The notes beneath the pieces are model-generated. The model was not told the origin of the DNA. It was given only the letters and a program-made list of their open reading frames with translations, and ran no database searches. A DNA stretch of 64,000 nucleotides from NCBI GenBank assembly GCA_963843085.1, contig CAWJJG010000010.1:62001-126000 (forward strand), in the 5' to 3' direction. The position numbers and the translations under genes were made by a program. How positions within the stretch are numbered: position 1 is the stretch's first letter; every line of letters starts with the position of its first letter. Shown piece by piece: positions 9,068 to 17,391 of this stretch. The DNA comes from DASUPK01 sp963843085. GTDB taxonomy: Bacteria; Actinomycetota; Thermoleophilia; Solirubrobacterales; 70-9.

Positions 9068-11683
9068 ATGCTCATGGGCCGCTCAGGGGGCTGCCATCGC
9101 GGCCGGCTCCTCCTATTCCTGACGATCTTCTGCTCGCTGGTGCTGCTCAGCACGGCGAGCGCCGCGGACGTCGCCGGTCAGGGCGATGCGTCGACGACGT
9201 CGACGACCTCGACGACGTCGACCACCTCCACGCCGCCCGCGACGGACCCCCAGGCCGCGCCGGTCACCCAGACCGAGCTTCAGCCCGATCCGCCACCCGG
9301 CCCGAACGACGACTTCGGCGCCTCCGCCGCGCTCTCGGGCGACACCGCCGCGATCGGGTCGCCCGGGGCAAACGACGGGGCGGGCAGCGTCAGCGTCTTT
9401 GAGATCGGCGATGACGGGACCGCCACCCAGCACGATTCCCTGACGCCGCCGTCGGGCAGCGACCAGCAGGGCTTCGGGAGCTCACTCTCGACCGACGGCA
9501 GCACCCTCGCGGTGGGCGCACCGGGCAATCCCGGGGCGGAGGGGGTGGACCTCTACGACCTCGCGACCACCGCCCTGCTTGCCCAGCTCACGGGTCAGGG
9601 GTCGGACACCGGCTTCGGCACGGCCGTCGCCGTATCGGGGGACTGGCTGGCGGTCGGCGCCCCGCAGACCCTCGGCTGTGACTACTACGAGGAGTGCACC
9701 GCCGACGGGGCGGTGTTGATCTACCACCGCGAGGACGGTGTCTGGGTCCCGACGCCGTACCAGGTGCTGTACGGCCCGACCTCGTCGGCGTTCGGCTCGG
9801 CCCTCGCCCTTGATGGCGTCACCCTGGTCGTCGGCGCCCCCGAAGAGCAGACCTATACCGAGCAAGATCCGTACGGCCTGACGACGGGCGCCGCCCACGT
9901 CTACACGCTGGTCGATGGCGAGGGAGAGCCATACTGGGCTGAGGTGGGCAGTCCGCTCACGGATCCCAACCCGATCTACGGGGAGGGCTTCGGGTCCGCC
10001 GTGGCCGTCGACGGCGCCACGATCGCCGTCGGAGCGCCGAACCCGAGCGCGGACGGGGACCCGGGCCGGGTCGTCGTCTTCACCGATCCGTACGGCGAGG
10101 GCGGCGCTGCCCCGCAGACGATCAGCGGCCCCAGCGACGGATACCTGTTCGGGCATTCCCTCGCTCTCGACGGCGGGAACCTGGCGATCGGGTACCTGCA
10201 GTCCGACTTCTCGGGCGCGGTCGACCTCTACAGCCAGGATGTGTCCGCGGGATCGGCCGGCGCGGCCTCGGTGAGTCCGTCGGCCGTCGGGGATCCGTTC
10301 ACCTACCAGAGCACTCAGCACGGCAGCGGCCCCGGCGACGGCTACGGGCAGAGCCTCGCTCTCTCGGGCAGCCATCTGCTGGTGGGAGGGGATGGCCACG
10401 CCTATCTGGTGGGAGGCCAGTCGGGCGGCAATTCCGGGGGAGGATCTGGAGGATCCGGCGGCGGAAGCGGGCTTCCCGGCGCGAAGCTCGGCGCCCAGCC
10501 GGACCGTTCGTCACCGAAGGCAGCCGCCCAGGGCGGAGTTGCGGCGGCGGCCGCCGCGTCGGCGGTGCCCACCGCCACCGTCAAGGTGAGCCCGCACATC
10601 TCGAAGGCGCCGCGCCTCGAGCGGAAGCACGCCGAGAAATCCCACGCGGCGGAGCAGGGGCAGGGGGGAGAGGCCGCCGAAGCCGACAGGTCGACCTTCG
10701 CGCAGACGGTGCTCTCGCCCGTGCAGGTGGACTTCTCATTCACGAACCTCGCCGAGGGCGGGCTGATCGCATTCCTCCTGGCGGCGCTGCTCTATCTGCC
10801 GGTGACGATCTTCAACAAGGCGACCGAGAAGAACCACGAGACGATCAGCGGCTGGTTCGCCGGCCCGCGCGGCAGGATGGAGGCAATCGCTGCGGCCATT
10901 CCGTTCGGGCGCCACCCGCTCGCGCTGCTTCTCTCGACTGGCGTCGTCGGCGGCGTTCTCTTCTCCTTCGTCGAGCCCGGCTTCCCCGGACGCGCCGGAT
11001 CGCTGCAGTACCTGATCGGGATGGTCCTTGGCTTCGTTCTCGTGGCCTCGATCTTCTTCGGAACCTGGCATGCCGTCGTGCACCGGTTGGAGCCCGAGTC
11101 CGAGGGGCGGTGGCGTCTGTATCCGCCCTACATCGTCCTGGCTGTGATCCTGGTTGCGGTGGCGCGGCTTGCGCACTTCCTGCCCGGCGTCGTGCTTGGG
11201 ACGCTGGCGGAGTACGAGCCCGGCAGGCGCCTCAGCAAGCGCACGGCCGGCCTGCGGGTCCTGGTCACCTACACGATTCTGCTCGTCGTCGGCTTCGCTG
11301 CCTGGTTCGCCTGGATCCCGGTCGAGCACGCAGCGAAGGAACCCGGCGCCAGCTCGCTGACCCTGATCCTCGACGCCGCGCTCGCGATCATCTTCGTCAC
11401 CGGCCTCGAGTCGGTCGTCTTCGGCCTGCTCCCGCTTCGCTTCCTCGACGGACACGAGCTGTTCGCGTGGCAGAAGGCGTTGTGGCTGGGGCTCTGGGGG
11501 CTCGGCGTGTACTGGTTCGCCGTGATCATCCTCCACCCGGCACTCACCACCTACAACGAGGTGAGCAGCGCCGGCGTCTTCTGGTTCGGCATCCTCTTCG
11601 GCTCGCTGATGATCATCGCCCTGTCGACCTGGACCTACTTCGCGGTCAGGGAGCGGCAGCTGCGGCGGCTCGAGGCCGGGTAG
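9068..11683 (+). CDS. FG-GAP propeller fused to conserved polytopic membrane domain
   Basis: 871 residues. A signal peptide or anchor (residues 12-32) is followed by a Thr/Ser-rich spacer, then seven FG-GAP (integrin alpha-like) repeats of the type F-G-x-S/A-x-A-L-x-G-x-x-L-A-V-G-A-P. This count fits a complete seven-bladed beta-propeller outside the cell. A Gly/Ser and Lys/His-rich linker leads to a C-terminal membrane domain (from about residue 555) with five or six helices, nearly identical in motifs to the frameshifted gene just upstream. The tandem pair looks like a duplication in which only this copy gained the propeller. I recognise no named family for the membrane domain. A sensor or adhesion role is inference. 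Its stop directly abuts the converging SDR gene. Confidence 0.8.
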   Translation: MLMGRSGGCHRGRLLLFLTIFCSLVLLSTASAADVAGQGDASTTSTTSTTSTTSTPPATDPQAAPVTQTELQPDPPPGPNDDFGASAALSGDTAAIGSPGANDGAGSVSVFEIGDDGTATQHDSLTPPSGSDQQGFGSSLSTDGSTLAVGAPGNPGAEGVDLYDLATTALLAQLTGQGSDTGFGTAVAVSGDWLAVGAPQTLGCDYYEECTADGAVLIYHREDGVWVPTPYQVLYGPTSSAFGSALALDGVTLVVGAPEEQTYTEQDPYGLTTGAAHVYTLVDGEGEPYWAEVGSPLTDPNPIYGEGFGSAVAVDGATIAVGAPNPSADGDPGRVVVFTDPYGEGGAAPQTISGPSDGYLFGHSLALDGGNLAIGYLQSDFSGAVDLYSQDVSAGSAGAASVSPSAVGDPFTYQSTQHGSGPGDGYGQSLALSGSHLLVGGDGHAYLVGGQSGGNSGGGSGGSGGGSGLPGAKLGAQPDRSSPKAAAQGGVAAAAAASAVPTATVKVSPHISKAPRLERKHAEKSHAAEQGQGGEAAEADRSTFAQTVLSPVQVDFSFTNLAEGGLIAFLLAALLYLPVTIFNKATEKNHETISGWFAGPRGRMEAIAAAIPFGRHPLALLLSTGVVGGVLFSFVEPGFPGRAGSLQYLIGMVLGFVLVASIFFGTWHAVVHRLEPESEGRWRLYPPYIVLAVILVAVARLAHFLPGVVLGTLAEYEPGRRLSKRTAGLRVLVTYTILLVVGFAAWFAWIPVEHAAKEPGASSLTLILDAALAIIFVTGLESVVFGLLPLRFLDGHELFAWQKALWLGLWGLGVYWFAVIILHPALTTYNEVSSAGVFWFGILFGSLMIIALSTWTYFAVRERQLRRLEAG

Positions 11684-12451
11684 CTACTTCGGCGGCATGC
11701 GGAGGGCGCCGTCCAGGCGGATCGCCTCTCCGTTCAGCATGGTGTTGGTGACGATCTCGCAGGCGAGGTGGCCGTATTCCTCGGGCCGCCCGAGCCGCGA
11801 CGGGAAGGGGATCCCGGCACCCAGAGCCTGGCGCTGCTCCTCCGGAAGCGCGGCGAGCAGCGGAGTGTCGAACAGGCCCGGAGCGATCGTGTTGACGCGG
11901 ATGCCGCGGCCGGACATGTCACGAGCGGCCGGCAGGGTCAGCCCGACGACGCCACCCTTTGACGCCGCGTAGGCGACCTGGCCGATCTGGCCGTCCCAGG
12001 CGGCGATCGAGGCGGTGTTGATGCAGATGCCGCGCTCGCCCTCCTCGTCGGCTTTGTTGTTCGACATGGCCGCGCAGGCCAGCCGGAGCACGTTGAAGGT
12101 CCCGATCAGGTTGACCTTGATGACGTTGTGGAAGATCTCGAGGTCGTGGGGGCCCTGCTTGGAGGCGGTCCGCTGCGCCCAGCCGATCCCGGCGCAACAG
12201 ACGGAGATGCGGAGACCACCCGGAGCGTCAGCCGCGGCGTCAACTGCCGCCTGGACCGGCTCGGGCTCCATCACGTTCACCTCCATGAAGGCGGCGTTCT
12301 CGCCGAGCTCCGACGCCAGCGCCTCGCCCTTCTCGGCATTCAGGTCGGCGATCACGACCGACGCGCCGCGCTCATGGAGCGCCCGGACGGTCGCGGCGCC
12401 GAGCCCCGAGGCCCCGCCGGCGACCAGCGCGCTTGCTCCCTCGATCCTCAT
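11684..12451 (-). CDS. SDR-family dehydrogenase (HSD17B10/FabG-like)
   Basis: 255-residue classical short-chain dehydrogenase/reductase. The cofactor motif G-G-A-S-G-L-G is at residues 12-18, and D36 after the second strand favours NAD(H). The catalytic set is N-T-A-S (Ser), Y-A-A-S-K (Tyr/Lys) and the N-V-K/N-L region. The overall pattern, including C-C-A-G-I-G-W-A and the C-terminal N-G-E-A-I-R-L-D-G-A-L-R-M, resembles 3-hydroxyacyl-CoA dehydrogenase type 2, so a role in fatty acid or branched-chain degradation is plausible. It converges with zero gap on the propeller gene. Confidence 0.9.
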   Translation of the reverse strand: MRIEGASALVAGGASGLGAATVRALHERGASVVIADLNAEKGEALASELGENAAFMEVNVMEPEPVQAAVDAAADAPGGLRISVCCAGIGWAQRTASKQGPHDLEIFHNVIKVNLIGTFNVLRLACAAMSNNKADEEGERGICINTASIAAWDGQIGQVAYAASKGGVVGLTLPAARDMSGRGIRVNTIAPGLFDTPLLAALPEEQRQALGAGIPFPSRLGRPEEYGHLACEIVTNTMLNGEAIRLDGALRMPPK

Positions 12452-12510
12452 CGGCGGCGCAGACTAACTGAGCGGCCCAATCGGGGATGGCTCGTCCCGC
12501 GGAGGCGGTC

Positions 12511-12987
12511 CTAGAAGAGATTCACTAGCAGCGGCACGGACGCTGTGCCGCCGGGAGCGGCACTGACGTTGAGCTGGGCCAATCCCGTGGCTCCGTCGTT
12601 GTGGACGGACCGGACGGTCATCGAGCAGCTTGCGCCGGGTGCCAGGCGCGCCGAGCAGGTGGTCGCGTCGATCTGGAAGTAGCGCGCGCCGGAGCCGCTG
12701 ATCGATGCCGCGGGAATCCCACTCGCTCGGCGGCCTACGTTGCCGATCACGAAGTCAGTGGGGGTGCCGTCGGCTTGGCCAATGGTCCCGAAGTCATGGC
12801 CCGGCGGCGAGATCGCGATCCTCGCCCGGGGGCGACAGCTCCTCTTGCCGCGCGCGCCGTGCTTCTTCTTGCATTTCCAACCCTGGTGCGCCGCCGGACC
12901 CGCCGACCTCGCCGGCGGCGGCGCCACGATCGCGCCCGCGAGCAGCGCGACGATCATCGTCAGCCCGATTCGCCCTCTCCCACCCAC
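12511..12987 (-). CDS. Secreted choice-of-anchor-D-like protein with Lys/Cys tract
   Basis: 158 residues from the GTG at 12987 (148 from the ATG at 12957). A hydrophobic signal segment (about residues 8-28) precedes a basic Cys-bounded block (K-C-K-K-K to C-R-P-R, residues 38-54). It then has a single beta-sandwich module with P-P-G-H-D-F-G-T-I-G, two cysteines in the T-T-C-S and A-S-C-S motifs, and T-V-R-S. This order is typical of choice-of-anchor D/ASPM-SPD-2-Hydin-like domains. The longer frame upstream is antisense to egtB and is rejected. It is transcribed divergently from egtB. No enzymatic motif is visible. Confidence 0.75.
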   Translation of the reverse strand: MGGRGRIGLTMIVALLAGAIVAPPPARSAGPAAHQGWKCKKKHGARGKRSCRPRARIAISPPGHDFGTIGQADGTPTDFVIGNVGRRASGIPAASISGSGARYFQIDATTCSARLAPGASCSMTVRSVHNDGATGLAQLNVSAAPGGTASVPLLVNLF

Positions 12988-13034
12988 GACGGCGAGAGTA
13001 GACGCCCCGAGCGGAGGAGGTGGTCTCGCTAGTC

Positions 13035-14277
13035 TTGACCGATCGCGGAGGTAGCCGCACCCACGGAGGGTGGTACTCGTCCCGCTTCCGATCCCAAGGC
13101 CGAGCTGGCCGAGCGGCTGGGGGAGGCGCGCCGTCACACCCTGAAGCTGGTCGAGCCGCTCGGCCATGAGCAGCTTAACCGGGTGTACGACCCGATTCTC
13201 AGCCCGCTGATCTGGGATCTCGGGCACATCGCCAACTTCGAGGAGCTCTGGCTCGTCCAGCGCATCGGCGGCCGCGAGCCGCTCCGCGGGGATCTCGGCG
13301 AGCTCTATGACGCGATCGAGCAGCCGCGCAAGATCCGCGGCGAGCTCCCGATCCTGCGCGCCGACGAGGTTCGCCCCTACATGGACGGAGTTCGCGAGCG
13401 CACCCTCGAGGTCCTCGGCGAGATCGAGCTCGATCCCGAGGACCCCCTGCTCGCCGACGGCTTCGTCTACGAGATGCTGCTCGCGCACGAGTACCAGCAC
13501 AACGAGACGATGCTGCAGCTGCTTCAGATGGTCGAGTCATACGAGCCGGTGGAGGTCGACGGCCGGGCGGCGGAGGAGGAGGTCTCGGACGGGCCCGAGA
13601 TGGTCCGGGTCGAGGGCGGCGCCCACGAGATCGGGGCCGGGCCGAGCGGCTTCGCCTACGACAACGAGCGTCCCCGCCACCGGGTCGAGATCGAGCCCTT
13701 CCTGATCGACCGTACCCCCGTCACCAACGCCGCCTATTTCTCCTTCATCGAGGAGACGGGCGGGGAGCCTCCGATGTACTGGGAGCGGAACGGCGAGGGC
13801 GGCTGGGTCCGCACCGCGATGGGCCGCACCGAGGATGTCGATCCCCGCCTGCCGGTGATCCACGTCTCCTGGGAGGAGGCCGACGCCTTCGCGCGCTGGG
13901 CCGGCAAGCGCCTGCCCTCCGAGACGGAGTGGGAGGTGGCCGCCGCCGGGGCGAGCCGCGAGCGCGCCAACCTCGACGAGCTCTCCTTCGGCTGCGCGCC
14001 CGCCGGCGCGTATGCCGACGCCTCCTCGGGCTGTGGTGCCGTGCAGATGCTCGGCGACGTCTGGGAGTGGACGAGCTCGGACTTCACCGCCTACTCCGGC
14101 TTCGAGGCGTTCCCCTATCCGGAGTACTCCGAGGCCTTCTTCGGCGACGAGCACAAGGTGCTGCGCGGCGGCGCCTGGGCCACCCGGCGCGACGTGATCC
14201 GCACCAGCTTCCGGAACTGGGACCTGCCGATCCGCCGCCAGATCTTCGCCGGCTTCCGTTGCGCCCGTAACGACTGA
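13035..14277 (+). CDS. egtB: Ergothioneine biosynthesis sulfoxide synthase EgtB, start frameshifted
   Basis: Non-haem iron enzyme that joins N-alpha-trimethylhistidine to a thiol donor. The N-terminal DinB-like domain has the iron ligands: one His in D-L-G-H-I-A-N-F-E-E and two in H-E-Y-Q-H-N-E. The C-terminal FGE-sulfatase domain is complete, with P-V-T-N-A-A-Y, S-E-T-E-W-E and the final F-R-N-W-D-L-P-I-R-R-Q-I-F-A-G-F-R-C. The first in-frame start is GTG 13183, which would cut into the DinB domain. The frame is open from 13039 (I-A-E-V-A-A-P-T-E...) without any start codon. Removing one C at 13039-13040 would start the protein at TTG 13035 and give about 413 residues, the usual family length. 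egtD follows. No egtA, egtC or egtE is present in the window. Confidence 0.85.
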
Positions 14278-14396
14278 TCCGAACTCGAGACGAGCACGCA
14301 AGAGACCGAATACCCCCAGCCGCCATCACTCCCGCAAACGCAACCGATCGCATCACCGTCGAGGTCAACCTGCCCCCGGGCGGGCCGCTCTCCGGC

Positions 14397-15317
14397 ATGG
14401 CCGCCGACGTTCGCGCCGGCCTGACCAGCCCGTTCAAGGAGCTCTCGCCCCGCTACTTCTACGACGAGCGCGGGTCCGAGCTCTTCGAGCAGATCACCGA
14501 GCTCGAGGAGTACTACCCGACCCGCTGCGAGCGCGAGATCCTCCAGACCCGCTCGTCCGAGATCTGTAAGGCCGCCAACCGGCCGGCCAGCCTGATCGAG
14601 CTCGGATCCGGCTCGGCGCGGAAGACGCGGGTGCTGCTCGACGCGATGAGGAGCGTCGGCTGCCTGCAGACCTACTGCCCCGTCGACATCTCCGAGGAGA
14701 TCACCCGCGACACGGCGGAGCGAATCGCCGCCGAATACGACTCGATCAACGTCCGCGGCCTGGTCTGCGACTTCGAGTTCGACCTCGAGCGGGTTCCCGT
14801 CGGAGGCCCGCGGGTGATCGCCCTCCTCGGCGGCACGATCGGCAACTTCGCACCGCACCAGCGGGCGGGCTTCCTGCGGCGGATCGCCAACCTGCTCGAC
14901 TCCGATGACCGCTTCCTGCTCGGCACCGACCTGGTCAAGGATCCCGCGATCCTCGAGGCCGCCTACGACGACTCCGCGGGGGTCACCGCCGAGTTCAACA
15001 AGAACGTCCTCTCCGTCCTCAACCGCGAGCTCGAGGCCGACTTCGACATGAACGCCTTCGAGCACGTCGCCCGCTGGGACCCGGAGAACCTCTGGGTGGA
15101 CATCCGGCTGCGCTCGACGGCGAACCAGGTGGTGAACGTCTCGGCGCTGGACATGCTCGTGCCGTTCGGAGCGGGGGAGGAGATGCGCACGGAGATCTCG
15201 ACGAAGTTCTTGCGCCCCGGCCTCGAGGGGATCTACGCGGAGGCCGGCCTCGAGCTGACCGACTGGTGGACGGACACCGACGGCCTCTACGCGCTCTCGC
15301 TCGCGCGCGCTGTCTGA
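14397..15317 (+). CDS. egtD: L-histidine N-alpha-methyltransferase EgtD
   Basis: 306-residue SAM-dependent enzyme that trimethylates the alpha-amino group of histidine, the first step of ergothioneine synthesis. Visible motifs are P-R-Y-F-Y-D-E-R-G-S-E-L-F-E-Q-I-T, the SAM site E-L-G-S-G-S-A-R-K-T-R-x-L-L-D-A-M, G-T-I-G-N-F, G-T-D-L-V-K-D, and A-Y-D-D-x-A-G-V-T-A-x-F-N-x-N-V-L. ATG 14397 is the only canonical start. The open frame before it encodes a plausible leader (I-T-V-E-V-N-L-P-P-G-G-P), so the N-terminus may be longer. It lies 119 bases after egtB, most likely in one transcript. The convergent repeat follows four bases after the coding region. Confidence 0.92.
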   Translation: MAADVRAGLTSPFKELSPRYFYDERGSELFEQITELEEYYPTRCEREILQTRSSEICKAANRPASLIELGSGSARKTRVLLDAMRSVGCLQTYCPVDISEEITRDTAERIAAEYDSINVRGLVCDFEFDLERVPVGGPRVIALLGGTIGNFAPHQRAGFLRRIANLLDSDDRFLLGTDLVKDPAILEAAYDDSAGVTAEFNKNVLSVLNRELEADFDMNAFEHVARWDPENLWVDIRLRSTANQVVNVSALDMLVPFGAGEEMRTEISTKFLRPGLEGIYAEAGLELTDWWTDTDGLYALSLARAV

Positions 15318-15320
15318 CCC

Positions 15321-15417
15321 GGCTTCGCCATCAGATCGCGGCCACAAGCGGCCGCCCCGCGTAAGTCGCTTCGGGCTTTGCCCTTCGCTCCTGGGTACGG
15401 CGGCCTGGTGGCCGCTA
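15321..15417 (+). repeat. Convergent-gap hairpin repeat, full copy A
   Basis: 97-bp element filling the gap between egtD and the converging carotenoid oxygenase gene. It opens with GGCTTCGCCATCAGATCGC, carries a stem GCGGCC/GGCCGC with six-base loop, a small GGGC/GCCC stem, and ends with the 6-bp hairpin GCGGCCTGGTGGCCGC followed by CTA. That CTA is the TAG stop codon of the oxygenase gene on the minus strand. A copy of identical length is at 19902-19998, an inverted one at 28713-28808 and a short one at 5903-5939. A bidirectional terminator or REP-like element is likely. Confidence 0.85.
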
Positions 15418-16821
15418 GACGAATTGCCCGTGGAAGCCGTACGGGATGTGGTGCGGCGTCTCGGCTCGCGCCAGCTCCGTCAGGTCGGCAGCGTCGAGGA
15501 CGAGCATGAACGAGTTGCTCGAACGCGCGTCGAACACGACCGAGAGCAGCACCCCGGCGTCCTCGGCGTCGGAGTCCGGCTCAGCCACGAAGACCGGCTC
15601 GCCGGGGCTGCAGCCGCCCTCGCTCCACGAGGTGGTCGTGCGGTCGACCGTGTCGACCTTGACGATCCGGTCGAGCCAGCCGGACTCCGCGTCGATCCCC
15701 CACGCGTAGCGGTAGGGGCGCTCGTTGTTGCGGCCGTAGTTGATCCGAGGCAGCTCGAGACCCTCGGCGAGCTGCTCATGACTCACCTCCCGCGAGCCGA
15801 GGTCGAGACGGAACCGGCGCATCTCGGCGCGGTCGGCCGGCTTTCCATCGCGCAGACGGTCGAGGTAGAGGTCCTCGACGATCTGGGCGTTCTCGTAGGT
15901 GCAGGCGTCCACCACCACGGCGCCGTCCTCCTCGTACGCGTTGACGTGATGGAAGCAGAAGAACGGGTCCGTCTCGAACGGACCGGTGGCCTCGCCGCTG
16001 GCGCGGTCGATCAGCGTGAACCTGGTGCCGAGCTCCGGCTTCCAGCGGTAGTTCTCGATGTAGGGGCGCCCGGAGAGCGGGATGCTGATCGGGTTCACCA
16101 CCAGCGGGAACTCGGCCAGGACGAGCCAGCGCTCGGTGAGGCCGAACGAGTGCATGTACGCGGGCTCCCTGACGGGCAGCTTGCCGACCACCTCGGGGCG
16201 ATCGGCGCCCGGAGCCAGGCGGAAGAAGCGGTACGAGTTCCGCGGTCCGATCCTGGCGGCGTAGTTGAGCATCCCGCCGGTGGCGCGATCGAGGTGCGGG
16301 TGCGCCGTGGTGAGCATGCCGGGCGGCTTGTACGCGACGCCCACGGTCTCGAGCGTCTCGCCGTCGAACTCAACCGGGATCGGGGTCTCGGTCATCGTGA
16401 TGTAGCGCTCGCCGAGCTTCACGAGGTTGACGTTGGCGTTGTCGGTGAGCTTCGGGGAGAACATCGAGACGGCCCTGGCGAACAGCGACCGGCAGGGGTC
16501 CGTGGCGAACTCCGAGTAGACGATCTCTCCCTTCTCCTCCGCCGCGCGATACGCCTTCGTCTGGAGAAAGCGGTTCGCGTAGGAGACCTCGCCTGCTGAG
16601 ATGCCGAAGCGGTGCAACATCGCGAAGCCGTCGAACCAGTGGCGCATGGTCTGTTCGCCGACCTCCCACTTGGCCGGTCCGGTCCGGACCAGCGAGCCCT
16701 GGAGCCAGTCGGGCAGTTTCCCCTCGAGTGGCAGGCAGTCGACCCTGGTCTCGCGGTCGAGGGAGTCGAACCCTGCGGTCAGATCCTGCTTCGTGGTGGC
16801 TCGCTCGGCGACCTCGCTCAT
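15415..16821 (-). CDS. Carotenoid cleavage oxygenase
   Basis: 468-residue seven-bladed propeller enzyme of the RPE65/carotenoid oxygenase family, a non-haem Fe(II) dioxygenase that cleaves polyene double bonds. The four iron histidines are visible in T-A-H-P-H-L-D, Y-M-H-S-F-G-L-T, F-F-H-H-V-N-A-Y-E and the C-terminal P-Y-G-F-H-G. The N-terminus has G-S-L-V-R-T-G-P, typical of bacterial and plant members. ATG 16821 is supported by AGGAGG seven bases upstream. The product (retinal or apocarotenal) cannot be told. It diverges from a PadR regulator across 57 bases, so control by that regulator is likely. Confidence 0.92.
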   Translation of the reverse strand: MSEVAERATTKQDLTAGFDSLDRETRVDCLPLEGKLPDWLQGSLVRTGPAKWEVGEQTMRHWFDGFAMLHRFGISAGEVSYANRFLQTKAYRAAEEKGEIVYSEFATDPCRSLFARAVSMFSPKLTDNANVNLVKLGERYITMTETPIPVEFDGETLETVGVAYKPPGMLTTAHPHLDRATGGMLNYAARIGPRNSYRFFRLAPGADRPEVVGKLPVREPAYMHSFGLTERWLVLAEFPLVVNPISIPLSGRPYIENYRWKPELGTRFTLIDRASGEATGPFETDPFFCFHHVNAYEEDGAVVVDACTYENAQIVEDLYLDRLRDGKPADRAEMRRFRLDLGSREVSHEQLAEGLELPRINYGRNNERPYRYAWGIDAESGWLDRIVKVDTVDRTTTSWSEGGCSPGEPVFVAEPDSDAEDAGVLLSVVFDARSSNSFMLVLDAADLTELARAETPHHIPYGFHGQFV

Positions 16822-16837
16822 GGTTCCTCCTGAATAG

Positions 16838-16867
16838 TTCAATCTGTACGATTCGCACCGTATCGTA
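16838..16867 (+). promoter_or_regulatory. padR promoter with overlapping dyad operator
   Basis: TTCAAT (16838-16843), 17 bases, then TATCGT (16861-16866) reads as a SigA-type promoter for the PadR gene. A perfect dyad TACGAT-N9-ATCGTA (16847-16852 and 16862-16867) spans the spacer and the -10 box. That placement suits a repressor blocking its own promoter and the divergent carotenoid oxygenase gene. The operator role is inferred from position and symmetry only. Confidence 0.55.
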
Positions 16868-16878
16868 TCCTGCCCAGC

Positions 16879-17391
16879 ATGGCAACGGCCCGCCTGACAC
16901 CCACCTCATACGTGGTCCTCGGCCTGATCGAGCAGATGCAGCCCGCTTCGCCCTACGACCTGAAGCGGGCGGTGTCGATGGGAGTGGGCCAGTTCTGGTC
17001 GCTGCCGCACACGCAGCTCTACGCCGAGTGCGGCAGGCTTGCCGAGGCCGGGTTGCTCTCAGAGCGCCGCGAGGAGGGCGGGCGCCGCAGGCGCATCTAC
17101 CGGCTCGCCAAGCCGGGGGAGGACGCGCTCGAGGAGTGGCGCTCGGAGCCGACCAGCGACCTCTACGAGCTCAGGGATGCCGGCTTGCTCAAGCTCTTCT
17201 TCGGAGCCGACCCCAAGAAGCTCGCGCCGCAGCAGCTGGCCGCGCACGAGGGCAGGCTGCGCGTGTACCAGGCCCAGCTGGAGGAATGCCGGCGGATGAA
17301 GGCGCCCCAGGGGACCATCCACGCCATCGAGGCCGGCGTCGGCCACGAGCGCGAGTACGTCCGTTTCTGGAAGCGGCTAGGCGGGGGCTAG
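16879..17391 (+). CDS. PadR-family transcriptional regulator
   Basis: 170 residues. The N-terminal winged helix (residues 5-85) has the family pattern S-Y-V-V-L-G-L-I, P-Y-D-L-K-R and L-Y-A-E-C-G-R-L-A-E-A-G-L-L, followed by the basic wing E-G-G-R-R-R-R-I-Y-R-L. The C-terminal Vir-type dimerisation domain (about 100-168) is helical. It is divergent from the carotenoid oxygenase gene and ends 15 bases inside the 3' end of the converging LLM gene. A dyad over its own -10 box suggests autoregulation. Confidence 0.9.
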   Translation: MATARLTPTSYVVLGLIEQMQPASPYDLKRAVSMGVGQFWSLPHTQLYAECGRLAEAGLLSERREEGGRRRRIYRLAKPGEDALEEWRSEPTSDLYELRDAGLLKLFFGADPKKLAPQQLAAHEGRLRVYQAQLEECRRMKAPQGTIHAIEAGVGHEREYVRFWKRLGGG

